Source: an uncultured Lachnospiraceae bacterium (GTDB taxonomy: Bacteria; Bacillota; Clostridia; Lachnospirales; Lachnospiraceae). From it: a stretch of DNA of 64,000 nucleotides. This document shows, in pieces, positions 16,101 to 24,545 of the stretch (its first letter is position 1; the number at the start of each line of letters is the position of its first letter). The notes beneath the pieces were generated by a model. The model was not told the origin of the DNA and did not search any database. It saw nothing but the letters and a program-made list of their open reading frames with translations. The translations under genes were made by a program, and so were the position numbers. The stretch covers positions 62,001 through 126,000 of the forward strand of contig CAMOWK010000004.1 of the NCBI GenBank assembly GCA_946628415.1, given 5' to 3'.

Positions 16101-18631
16101 TTGAGCTTCTTGAAGGATCTATGAAAGAAGATCTTATCCAGGAATTTAATAAATTTGTAAGGGATAATCAGGTTAAGGGTGAGCTTCTTACTCCGGAAGA
16201 ACTAAGCAGTGATAAAAGTGACGCGGAGAAAAATAGTCTAAGGGATCAGAGAAAGAAAAAGGCAATAGAGAACTGGGCTAAAATGCTTAAAAAATCAACT
16301 GAAAAGATGAAAGAATACAGGATTCCGGATGTTGATTTTACGAATAAAGAAGCTAAAAAGAAGTACTTTCGTGAAATCTCATTTCTTAGAGGTGTCGCTT
16401 TAGGCTATAACCAGATTTTCATTATGGATGTATTTGATGAAGAAACACAAAATGAATCCGGTAAGGATATTGCACTTCGTGCAGTCGGTGGTGAAAAAGA
16501 ATTTGCTGATATGACAAGCTTCTGGAATGAGGTACAGACGTTTGTAGCTGATTTTGGAATAGCGTATAGTGCTCCTAATATAAGAAGGCAGATCAGAGGA
16601 GGAGATGTTGACCAAACTAAAGACGCCCTTAAAAAGCTTGCGCTGCGTGACTATTTATTTAGAAATATCCTTAAGGAACATAAAGGTAAAAGAATAGGCA
16701 GTGTTGTAGAGAATCTGAAGTTTTTTGATGAATTGCAGAGAGTAGGATTAGAGATTACAACAAACGAGGAGTATGATGACATTCCGTTTCATATGATAAC
16801 AGGTTATCTTAAGGGGAAAGATACTGAGGGATACAGAAAGAAAATACAGCCTGTTATTGATAATCGGATGAATTTACTTAAGAAAGGCACTGAGCTCACT
16901 AATGCAACTGTTGCGCTTAAATTAATTGATAAAATAAAAGAAGACGCTGCGGCACTGGGGATATTTGCAAATCTTCCGGATGATAAGGACGGAATGGAGA
17001 ATTTCCTAAATAACGGTAGGATTGGTGATAAAAATGCTAAATCTTGGATTACAGACTGCTTCGATACTTTCATGAGATATCAGATATGGGTTCCTCTTGA
17101 AAAGCAAGGTATGAAGATCAGTGATCTGTTTGTTATAAATGGCAAAACTCCGGCTGAAAACTGGGGCGAAAAGTACAGAGATATAGCTGATCCGACTGAC
17201 AAGGAGTGGATGCTTCGTGCCGAAGTAGTAAGAGCAATCTATAAGGGAAATGATAATGTATCTATCAGAAATTTTGTATATGATGCAAATAATAATCTTG
17301 TTCCGGGAAATACATCCATTTTGACACTTTCTAAGGATAATCTTACAAAGTATGAAAATGCAGTATCGATTTATAAAAAGGCCGGAACTGACCTTCTCGC
17401 AAAGACTAAGACTTACATACAGACGCTCAAGGATTCCCAAAATGATAAGGATTCTAATTTTAAGGGGAATAAAAGAGAAGGCTCAGAATACTACAGATCA
17501 ATGCTTACATCACTAAGACGTGCGGAACTGGCTCTTGATACTATGCTTAAAGATGGTGACCTTGAGGAAAAGCAATTCTTAAGTATAATGGACGAAGTAG
17601 CAAGTGCAACGACAACTTATCTGGTAAAGAGTACTAGAGGTAAGGCTGAAAGAAGAGGCGTTGCGGCTAATGCACGAGATGCATTTTCAAGGTATAAGCA
17701 TATCTTTAAAGAGCTTTCAAAGGATATGCCAAGTGACCTTATAAATAAGAGAACCAAAAAGACTATCGTAAATAAGAACTATAGAGAGATAGCATCTACA
17801 TCTCAGGTTTTACATAACCTATATGGCGAGAACGGAATACAGGTATTAAATGATGATGCGGCTGTGGAGAGACTAAATAGTATATGCTATAAGCAGGCTG
17901 ATATTATCGTTAAGCTTGAGGAGTATCTCGGAAAGAAGCCGGAAAAGAATGCTGATATAAGCGTTAAAGATGTCGCAAAGATGGTAGCCTTCGGTGAATA
18001 TAAGAAGATGGTGATGCGGGATAATATTACCACGGAAGAACTTTCGAACCTTGGACAGAGAATCACGAAGAGAGTAGCTGACGAGAGCGTTAATGATCTT
18101 GTTAACAATCGTATATTCCAAAGTATTGCAAAGAAGTATCAGAAAGGTACACTCGTTAAGTGGACGGAAATAAATGCTAAAGCTGATAAGCTATGTGAGA
18201 CTTTTAATAAAAAGGTCGGTGAAATGTCAGGACAGGATGCAATCGACTATGCTAATTCTCCTGATAAAATCACTCTTTCAGCCGGAAAGATTAAAAAACA
18301 GAGGGATAAATATGACCGCCTTGGAGAAGTTATTGCAAAGAAGATACTAATAGCACCAAATAATGCTCATCTTCTTCAGGGTATAGCCGCAGGGCTCATC
18401 GATTATAATGAGTTTGAAAAGCTATGTATAGATCAGGTGAGAAAGGATAAGAAGCTTGATAATCTTGCGAAGACAAAAGCATCTCTGATAGAAAAAATCG
18501 AGAACGGCACATATATGAATAATGTTCTCGATAAGACTGCAAAGGCAGTTAAGACCAGTGTTGAAACAAGAGAAAAACAGGCTTCAAGAAAGAACGTCAC
18601 AGAAAAGAAAAACATAGTTAAGCAGAAGTAA
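13169..18631 (+). CDS. Giant papain/C39-like cysteine peptidase-like protein, first paralogue
   Basis: This 1,820-residue protein lacks a signal peptide. Residues about 50-800 align throughout with the next gene product. Within this lies a cysteine-peptidase-like core: C199 in NGCWSCSMQM and H329 in DGTHYITITGI, followed by a beta strand, as in C39/papain-like folds. A second Cys (C202) sits three residues on. Just before the core is the shared phrase LDVHMP. Residues about 815-862 are a Thr/Lys/Glu low-complexity linker with repeated TKKTE-like words. The C-terminal ~950 residues are helical, charged and not alignable by eye with the paralogue. Function is unknown; it could be a processing protease, a deubiquitinase-like enzyme or an effector. 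AGGAG precedes the ATG. Confidence 0.75.
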   Translation: MGKNRAKIKITEADMVALTEQINKAYSGRRNEKGELIHFSADRVRQEFNKRNANGQYRLFVNMVKKYPKAWEFDGYYKDYDKTDEENDKEFLRAVNKIPVGIRNSGDEDLIEDYLANNWPNLDIRSKAKLLKRLDAFDKKKINQAATESRKDGVDPYLADRPKFVVNGQLVDELTEEQKSGRIELDVHMPNGQTTGNGCWSCSMQMLIQGRGVKNVQQEDIRAYRPKYGSKMLEGPKFTSNHVIDKAFNADEMQNVMDMGDAAVNFAPDSMLRTLDILRINEVEVALGKKFTPEEKDSYEANAILLASQQIRKVLTEYKSPVSFTDGTHYITITGIDGDNIIYKSSTSRTFDRPEEKSLSGLVSSMLRSNHKLQFVWMQDINLSKDGKTLYGVPSNTLSVNPDGSYNMPPKLIQQDANAMKAEQEYEGFRVRLYSGKEDTANDRVERNILSDGVIKIEQAYLPKKLNINHLKGMADVRSNEAEAKLKNDTIQLLGYDPTVARQQEKKVQVDYEVRGGLHLDDIDIKKTAGDDLLASGSKARARGEKDKDDAVKDRVFNPVSPSVTMEKEREINNKYSLLQNAMGTSDAFFTPDRDNEGREYLWNKEGASIVFRLIKTREALRPILTHLGKTDPKKLEKLNEIEARYQEIMTRLTRPENAIKPEENISGWNGTEAVLPNGILFSHYFRTKKDIYDCTMLLESMSNSVSLSQDLKMPSVYEEDYDPTPLSRAVENMKFLADYEKGNLLRACSKNRDVYRSVNDIAKLPANDARSLNKPYSSANSKLKTYMDNAEGLTFSINAEYQTQGVPFSGPAPKLKSGAKKTETKKNEIKTGTKKTEVKADTKKTDTKSKKKEKTSTNKGLNINEFEIIESYNLILEDDATQVKEFTKEQIQTMDNEMDISGSIEAATERMKISFDYFTNGQFNKPGLDEAKISAEKEKIFGSYRDVGVSRTRPDDMMSTFVMWAMGELGYSFTNAIELLEGSMKEDLIQEFNKFVRDNQVKGELLTPEELSSDKSDAEKNSLRDQRKKKAIENWAKMLKKSTEKMKEYRIPDVDFTNKEAKKKYFREISFLRGVALGYNQIFIMDVFDEETQNESGKDIALRAVGGEKEFADMTSFWNEVQTFVADFGIAYSAPNIRRQIRGGDVDQTKDALKKLALRDYLFRNILKEHKGKRIGSVVENLKFFDELQRVGLEITTNEEYDDIPFHMITGYLKGKDTEGYRKKIQPVIDNRMNLLKKGTELTNATVALKLIDKIKEDAAALGIFANLPDDKDGMENFLNNGRIGDKNAKSWITDCFDTFMRYQIWVPLEKQGMKISDLFVINGKTPAENWGEKYRDIADPTDKEWMLRAEVVRAIYKGNDNVSIRNFVYDANNNLVPGNTSILTLSKDNLTKYENAVSIYKKAGTDLLAKTKTYIQTLKDSQNDKDSNFKGNKREGSEYYRSMLTSLRRAELALDTMLKDGDLEEKQFLSIMDEVASATTTYLVKSTRGKAERRGVAANARDAFSRYKHIFKELSKDMPSDLINKRTKKTIVNKNYREIASTSQVLHNLYGENGIQVLNDDAAVERLNSICYKQADIIVKLEEYLGKKPEKNADISVKDVAKMVAFGEYKKMVMRDNITTEELSNLGQRITKRVADESVNDLVNNRIFQSIAKKYQKGTLVKWTEINAKADKLCETFNKKVGEMSGQDAIDYANSPDKITLSAGKIKKQRDKYDRLGEVIAKKILIAPNNAHLLQGIAAGLIDYNEFEKLCIDQVRKDKKLDNLAKTKASLIEKIENGTYMNNVLDKTAKAVKTSVETREKQASRKNVTEKKNIVKQK

Positions 18632-18654
18632 AAGGATAAGTAGGAGAAAATGCT

Positions 18655-21600
18655 ATGCCTAAAGACAGATCGAATATCGTAATTACAAATGATGATATAT
18701 CCTTATTCCTTTTGGATATAGAACAGAGATATCCCAATACAGTGGATTTTGCATTTGAAGATAAGTATGCTGAAATGACGACATCTTCTCCAAAGAAGAA
18801 GTATAAGGAATTCATGCGTCTTGTCAATAAATATCCGCGTGCATGGGAATTTGAGTCCTACGAAAAGAGTGATGAACCGGGGAAGGAAGCGGAGAATACT
18901 GAGAGATTCCTTAACGCTAATTCTGATCTTCCTGTAGAGATAAGAAACTCAGGAGATATTGGGACACTTGAAGAGTTTCTTACTGCAAATGCCAACAACA
19001 TAACATATAGGTCTAAAGCAAAGCTGCTTAAGCGACTTGAAACTTTAGATAAAAAGAACGAAATCGAAGAGAAGGCAAAGACAAGAGCAAACGGTAAGGA
19101 GCCTTTTGGCGACAGACCTAAGCTTAAAGAGAAGGACGGAAAAGTATCCCTTGATGTCCATATGCCTAAATACCAGACCAGTTCTAATGGATGCTGGTCG
19201 TGCGGAATGCAGATGCTTCTTCAGGGACGTGGCATTAAAAATGTAACACAGGAGGATATAAGATCATTCCGTCCAAATTATGGAAAGAATACCCTTAAGG
19301 GGAGAAGGTTCGTTCAGGATCATGTAATCGATAAGGCATTCAATGATGATGATATGCAGAACGTTATGGATATGGGTGATATTGCGCTTAACTTTGCGCC
19401 TGACTCCATGCTCAGAACGCTTGATATTCTCCGCTATCCTGAGGCAGAGACAGCTCTCGGCAAGAAATTCACACCGGAAGAAAAAGAAAATTACAGAAGA
19501 AGTGCCGTAAAGCTTGTAAAGGATCAGTTGAGGAAGGTAATCCATGATAAGAAATCACCTGTTACTGTTTCAAACGGCTCACATTATATAACCATAACAG
19601 GTATTCAGGGCGATTATATGTTTTATAAGAGCTCTACAAGTGCTGCTTATGACGCTGAACAGCCTATGCTGATAGAGGACTATGTAAGCGGTATCCTAGA
19701 CGGAGTGTACAAGGCTCAGTTTGTTTGGATGGAAGATATCGAACTGTCTAAGGACGGAAAGACCTTCTATAATGTTCCGAGTAATTCGCTCAGTCTTAAT
19801 CCTGATGGGACACTTCATATGCCTGATCCACTTGTTCAGGATGATGCAAATTCCATGAAAGCAGAGCAGGAGCATGACGGTTTTAGAGTAAGGCTTTATT
19901 CGGGTAAGGAAGATACAGCCAATGACAGAGTAAATCGTGATATCATGTCTGATGGCGTGATAAAGATCGAGCAGGCTTACTTCCCTAAGAAAGTGAATGC
20001 TGCGAACTTAAAAAGAAAAGCGCGTGACAGAAAGGAAAACATAGAGACAAAGCTTAGAAATGAAACGACAGAGCTTCTTGGTTATGATCCTCTCAATCCT
20101 TCGATTAAAGCTCCGAAGAAGAAAGCTGCTCCAGCTGAAAGCCGCGGCAAACTCGTCCTTGAAAGTGTTGATATAGCTAAAGAATTAAACCAGAAATCAA
20201 AAAGCTATGATGACTATCTTGATGCGGGAAACACCATAAGAGGAACCAGAATTCAGAATGCTGAAAAGCGTTCAGAGGACAGACTCTTCTATCACTTTAA
20301 TGCCGGAAGTCTTGAAAAAAGCCTTCAGGTAAGTGAGAAGTTTAATGAAGTACAGGCATCCATGGGTAAGAACGTGCCCGGATATGTACGCCCGACTGAT
20401 TTTGACGGAAAAAAGTATATCTGGGATGAAGAAGGTGCCGTAATAGCATTTCGCCTTAGAACGGCTTTTGCTTGTGCTATGCCGATTCTTAGACTTCTTG
20501 GGAAAAATGATAGAATCGCTGAAATGTCCCAGAGATTCTATGGGTTAATGGGAAAACTTAATACTCCGGAGAACCTTATCACACCTGAGGAAGGAAAGAA
20601 TTTTTCCGGATGGGATGGCAAGAAGATTAATCTGCCAAACAATAAAATAAAGATAGAGCATTATTTTAAGAACAAAAATGATATTTATGATGCTGCAATG
20701 CTTCTTATCTTTATTCATGATTCTGTAGGCCTTGCTTCAGAGCTTAAACAGACTAAAGAAGGAACACCAAATTATAATCCGACTTTACTTTCGAGGTATG
20801 TTGAAAATCTTCAGCTTGTTTCTGATCATACAAAAGGCAATATTCTTAGGGCTTGTGCTGAGAATAAAGATTTATATTCTAAAGTTTTGCATATAGCTGA
20901 TTTTGCAACAAATGATATTAATAAGCTGAATACAAAGTACAGCGAGGCTGATAATGAGGTAAAGACTCTTATTAATAAAGCCTACAGTGATGCAAAAGAG
21001 TTAAGTGATGAATACCGCCATCAGGAAGAACTTAACTTCGTAATGAATAATAATGATTATTCTTATGGAAGCCCTAATGTATATTCTAATGAGAATACTA
21101 ATGAAATGAATGCTTCTTACGAAGAAGAGGATTTAATTAAGCCTGATGGTGAGTCAGATGAAATGGGCGAAGATGACTATAATTTCTTTATAGATGATGC
21201 CGATATGGAACTGGGCGACAGCGATGAAGAACTAGGGAAAAGCGATAAGAAGCAGGAAGAAAATGACAAGAAACAGGATGAAAGTGATAAAGAACAGCAA
21301 GAGTTAGAGGGAGAATTTAATAAAGAACTGCATGAGTTAGAGGAAGAACTAGGTAAAGAAGCAGAAGAAGAAAAAGAAAAAGGAAATGAGATAGATTATG
21401 GCTCATATCAGACCGTGACCGAGGATGATAAAAAGACTGAATTTTTCCTAAATGAAGCTGGCTTTCCTATGATGAAGGAATCAGATCCATCCTTAGATGC
21501 AGGCGGTGATGGTAAAGAGACTGATAAAAAACCTGAACCGGGGAATGAAGGAAATAAAGGAGATAAAGAGAATAAGAAGAAGTCGATAATCGAGGAACTT

Positions 21601-23871
21601 CGGGAAATAGATAATAATGTCAAGGCTACCGACGAAGAAATGCGGGCGTTCTTCGCTGATTATGAGGAAGATGGCGACAACAAGCCTGAGAATAAGGACG
21701 ATAAGAAAGACGCCAAAGAGCCTGGAAAGAAAGATACAAAGAATAGTGTAAAGAAGGCTACGGAAGAGGCGCGTAAAAAGAAGAAAGCAGATGATAAAGC
21801 CAGAAATCAAAGGCTGGATGAGTATGACAAAGTTATAAAGGAATATGGCTCGAAACAGGCATCTGAAATAATTATTGGTGGAATAAGTGTTGTAGATAAT
21901 TTAGTCGACTTTTCATTAGATGATAGAATGGTGACTCTGGTGGATCCAAGAAAAGGGCTTGTTGAAGATGCCTATGATCTGGACAACAAGAAATATGGCA
22001 GTGTTCCGCAGATGGGTCATAAGTCTTTTAATGTATATCCTGTAAAGGACAAGGATTCTCATAAAGCGTTCAGTAATGAAGTGGCAGGGCTTATAAATGA
22101 TATTGAGTTTACAATTGATGATAACGTAAGAGAGAATGAAACTGACCAGAAAATGGCAGACTTCTTAAAGAGTATTACCGTAAGACCTGCAAGAAGGGCT
22201 TTAAAAGGCTATCCGGATGCATTTATCAATACGCGTACACCTTTGGGTGGTGGGGCGATGGATGTGGCTGCCGTTGTAAGCGGTAAGCTGAGTGATGGTC
22301 TTAGTAATAATATAAAGACATGGAATAGTACCTTCCCGATTTACGACATTTTTATAGAAGGTGAAAACCAGAAGGACATTCTTGTAAATTACTGGGATGA
22401 TAAAGCAAATGACCGACTTACACCTGAAAGAGAGAACAGCTATAGAACGATGCTTTATGAAAAGACTATAGATCTTATGACTATAGTAGACAGTCTCGAA
22501 TCTAAAGTGGCTGATCCGGCTATTCACAAGCAATTAAAGGATGCAGGGATTTTTGACAAGGCAAATGATCCATTTCTAATTCATTCATCTTCAGCTGAAG
22601 GACTTAAGTCCCTTTCATACTCACTTCCTATGTATAAAGCAGGACTTGAGAATGGTTGGGCGATAGATGACATAGGAGTACTTGCTGCATTTAATTATAT
22701 TTGCAGTACAAATCTTAATTCTATCTATACCAATGGCGCTACAAAGCTGGATAAATTCAAAGTTAGAGATAAAGCCGGATTTACCAGCCCGGAGCAGCAG
22801 CAGTACTTTAACCAGATGGAGGAATTCATTGAATTAATTAAAACAAGTAAGCTTACAGGAAAAGAAATGCGGGATGGATACCTTCTTCAGATGAAGAATA
22901 TGATAGATGAAGGCCTTGCCAAAGGATTCTATGTAGATAATAGGGATGCATATGTCGAGAATTTTAACAGAATATATGATAATGCCAGAAGAAGAGATGC
23001 AAATATAGAACTTGGACGTGAAGAAGCTGTTAGTACATTCAATGTCACTGAAGAACTGGGAATGAAGACAGACTTAAAGCTTTTCATTAACAATTTTAAT
23101 ACCTCACGTACAAGATTCGTATTTGGTCGTGAAAGCGATGAACATAAGAATCTGAGAAATTCTGTTAATGACCTTAAAACGGCTATGCAATCTATAGACG
23201 CAGACAGGGTTAATGCGGCGACAACAAGTGACGAAATAACAGATTACTTTATAAAACTTGAGGAAGTTATCCTTAATGCCAAGGCTTACAGAGTAGCTAA
23301 GAAGGAAGTACCTTCTTCACCTGCCGGAAAAGAAAGACTTAAGGGTAGTAATCAGCTTGAACAATATGCTAAAAAGGAAATGCTAAAGCTCCTTCTTAAG
23401 TCGAAGGATATCGGACTTGTGAGTGAAGTGGCGGATGTAAGTAAACTCAGGGGTAAGGTTGCGGAACTTAGAAGTAAGGCTGCTGTAGATAAGATAAAGA
23501 AAATGGATCATATTCCGCAGACTGCAGAAGAAAAGGCTTTATTCTATGATGCTGCTGCTGATATAATGGTAGCGAACTTTGCTAAATCAACAAGTGTGGC
23601 TGCTAAGAAGGCTGTAGCAGGAAGAGGACTTGTAAAACTCAAGAAGGAAATACTTAAAGATAGTGATTTTAAGAATATAATGAATGGTTTTCTCAGAACT
23701 GAAAATATGAATCCTATGTCTCTTGCCAATGCTGTTAACAGTCTGAATTCACTTGAAAAGATGAACAAGCTTAAAGGACAGTTTGTGAGAGACAACAGTA
23801 AGATGTTGCAGGAAAAAGATAAAAAACGTGAGAATATTATGAAACATCAGCCGAAAAAGGTGAGCAAATGA
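18655..23871 (+). CDS. Giant papain/C39-like cysteine peptidase-like protein, second paralogue
   Basis: This 1,738-residue paralogue of the preceding gene starts 23 bases after it (AGGAG eight bases before the ATG). The putative catalytic Cys is C180 (NGCWSCGMQM) and the His is H310 (NGSHYITITGI). The 130-residue spacing equals that of the first paralogue. The N-terminal ~800 residues align, including KYPRAWEFESY, RSKAKLLKRLETLDKK and FRVRLYSGKEDTANDRV. Residues about 830-930 are extremely acidic, with heptad-like runs of Glu/Lys, and a Lys-rich stretch lies near 1015-1060. The C-terminal part is helical and divergent from its sibling. There is no signal peptide. Its stop codon overlaps the start of the membrane metalloprotease-like gene (ATGA), implying translational coupling. 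Confidence 0.75.
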   Translation: MPKDRSNIVITNDDISLFLLDIEQRYPNTVDFAFEDKYAEMTTSSPKKKYKEFMRLVNKYPRAWEFESYEKSDEPGKEAENTERFLNANSDLPVEIRNSGDIGTLEEFLTANANNITYRSKAKLLKRLETLDKKNEIEEKAKTRANGKEPFGDRPKLKEKDGKVSLDVHMPKYQTSSNGCWSCGMQMLLQGRGIKNVTQEDIRSFRPNYGKNTLKGRRFVQDHVIDKAFNDDDMQNVMDMGDIALNFAPDSMLRTLDILRYPEAETALGKKFTPEEKENYRRSAVKLVKDQLRKVIHDKKSPVTVSNGSHYITITGIQGDYMFYKSSTSAAYDAEQPMLIEDYVSGILDGVYKAQFVWMEDIELSKDGKTFYNVPSNSLSLNPDGTLHMPDPLVQDDANSMKAEQEHDGFRVRLYSGKEDTANDRVNRDIMSDGVIKIEQAYFPKKVNAANLKRKARDRKENIETKLRNETTELLGYDPLNPSIKAPKKKAAPAESRGKLVLESVDIAKELNQKSKSYDDYLDAGNTIRGTRIQNAEKRSEDRLFYHFNAGSLEKSLQVSEKFNEVQASMGKNVPGYVRPTDFDGKKYIWDEEGAVIAFRLRTAFACAMPILRLLGKNDRIAEMSQRFYGLMGKLNTPENLITPEEGKNFSGWDGKKINLPNNKIKIEHYFKNKNDIYDAAMLLIFIHDSVGLASELKQTKEGTPNYNPTLLSRYVENLQLVSDHTKGNILRACAENKDLYSKVLHIADFATNDINKLNTKYSEADNEVKTLINKAYSDAKELSDEYRHQEELNFVMNNNDYSYGSPNVYSNENTNEMNASYEEEDLIKPDGESDEMGEDDYNFFIDDADMELGDSDEELGKSDKKQEENDKKQDESDKEQQELEGEFNKELHELEEELGKEAEEEKEKGNEIDYGSYQTVTEDDKKTEFFLNEAGFPMMKESDPSLDAGGDGKETDKKPEPGNEGNKGDKENKKKSIIEELREIDNNVKATDEEMRAFFADYEEDGDNKPENKDDKKDAKEPGKKDTKNSVKKATEEARKKKKADDKARNQRLDEYDKVIKEYGSKQASEIIIGGISVVDNLVDFSLDDRMVTLVDPRKGLVEDAYDLDNKKYGSVPQMGHKSFNVYPVKDKDSHKAFSNEVAGLINDIEFTIDDNVRENETDQKMADFLKSITVRPARRALKGYPDAFINTRTPLGGGAMDVAAVVSGKLSDGLSNNIKTWNSTFPIYDIFIEGENQKDILVNYWDDKANDRLTPERENSYRTMLYEKTIDLMTIVDSLESKVADPAIHKQLKDAGIFDKANDPFLIHSSSAEGLKSLSYSLPMYKAGLENGWAIDDIGVLAAFNYICSTNLNSIYTNGATKLDKFKVRDKAGFTSPEQQQYFNQMEEFIELIKTSKLTGKEMRDGYLLQMKNMIDEGLAKGFYVDNRDAYVENFNRIYDNARRRDANIELGREEAVSTFNVTEELGMKTDLKLFINNFNTSRTRFVFGRESDEHKNLRNSVNDLKTAMQSIDADRVNAATTSDEITDYFIKLEEVILNAKAYRVAKKEVPSSPAGKERLKGSNQLEQYAKKEMLKLLLKSKDIGLVSEVADVSKLRGKVAELRSKAAVDKIKKMDHIPQTAEEKALFYDAAADIMVANFAKSTSVAAKKAVAGRGLVKLKKEILKDSDFKNIMNGFLRTENMNPMSLANAVNSLNSLEKMNKLKGQFVRDNSKMLQEKDKKRENIMKHQPKKVSK

Positions 23872-24470
23872 TTAACACTATAGTAGAGTATTATAACAAA
23901 ATTTATGACATTCCACTTTTGTATGCCGCAGTTGTGGCTATACTCCTTCCGTTTCTGGTTATAGCTGTGGGATACGTTATTCAGATCATAGGCGAGGCAC
24001 TGGCATCCATAGTAGGTATGGTGCTGGCGCCGGATATAGCCGGTGCGCTGGTTAACTATGTGTTCTTCCCGGGCGTTATAATTCATGAGATGGCACATGC
24101 TTTTCTCGCGGTAATAACCGGAGCCAAGATTACAGAAGTCGCGCTGTTTAAAAAAATGGATGACTCACTTGGACATGTTAATTTTAAGAACAGGGGGAAT
24201 ATTATCCTTGTTGCTATCCAGAATATATTCATTTCATCTGCACCGATGTTCGTAGGTGCTGTAGTTGTATATGGATGTTTCTACTGGATAAGTATTCTCG
24301 GAAAGAGCCTGCTCTGGCTTAAGATAATACTTGGTTATGTCGGAGTATCAATGTTCTTCCATATGACCATGAGTCCAGCTGATATAAAAGTATATGTCAA
24401 GGGAATTCCGCTTTTTATAGTGATTGTTTTTGTAATAACTGTTATACTGAGACTTACAGGATTGGTTTAA
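23868..24470 (+). CDS. Membrane protein with HExxH motif (M50-like metalloprotease candidate)
   Basis: This 200-residue protein has four or five hydrophobic segments (about 18-45, 50-65, 110-140, 145-165 and 180-198). H73-E-M-A-H77 lies at a membrane segment, as in site-2/M50 intramembrane zinc proteases. A later MSPADIKVY near residue 165 could supply the third metal-ligand region. The start ATG overlaps the upstream stop (ATGA at 23868-23871), and AAGGTGAG gives a Shine-Dalgarno inside the upstream gene. Such tight coupling suggests that it acts with the giant cysteine-peptidase-like protein. Proteolytic activity is inferred from the motif only. Confidence 0.72.
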   Translation: MINTIVEYYNKIYDIPLLYAAVVAILLPFLVIAVGYVIQIIGEALASIVGMVLAPDIAGALVNYVFFPGVIIHEMAHAFLAVITGAKITEVALFKKMDDSLGHVNFKNRGNIILVAIQNIFISSAPMFVGAVVVYGCFYWISILGKSLLWLKIILGYVGVSMFFHMTMSPADIKVYVKGIPLFIVIVFVITVILRLTGLV

Positions 24471-24545
24471 GCAGGAAACTCGTACTTATATAAGTCGGAA
24501 TAGTTTATGAGTCTATCGGTCATATAACGAATTGGAGAATTAACG

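Noticed and set aside
7677..24470. Prophage or integrated plasmid
   Set aside because: No integrase, terminase, portal, tail, capsid, replication or mobilisation gene was found. Large unknown proteins alone do not support it.
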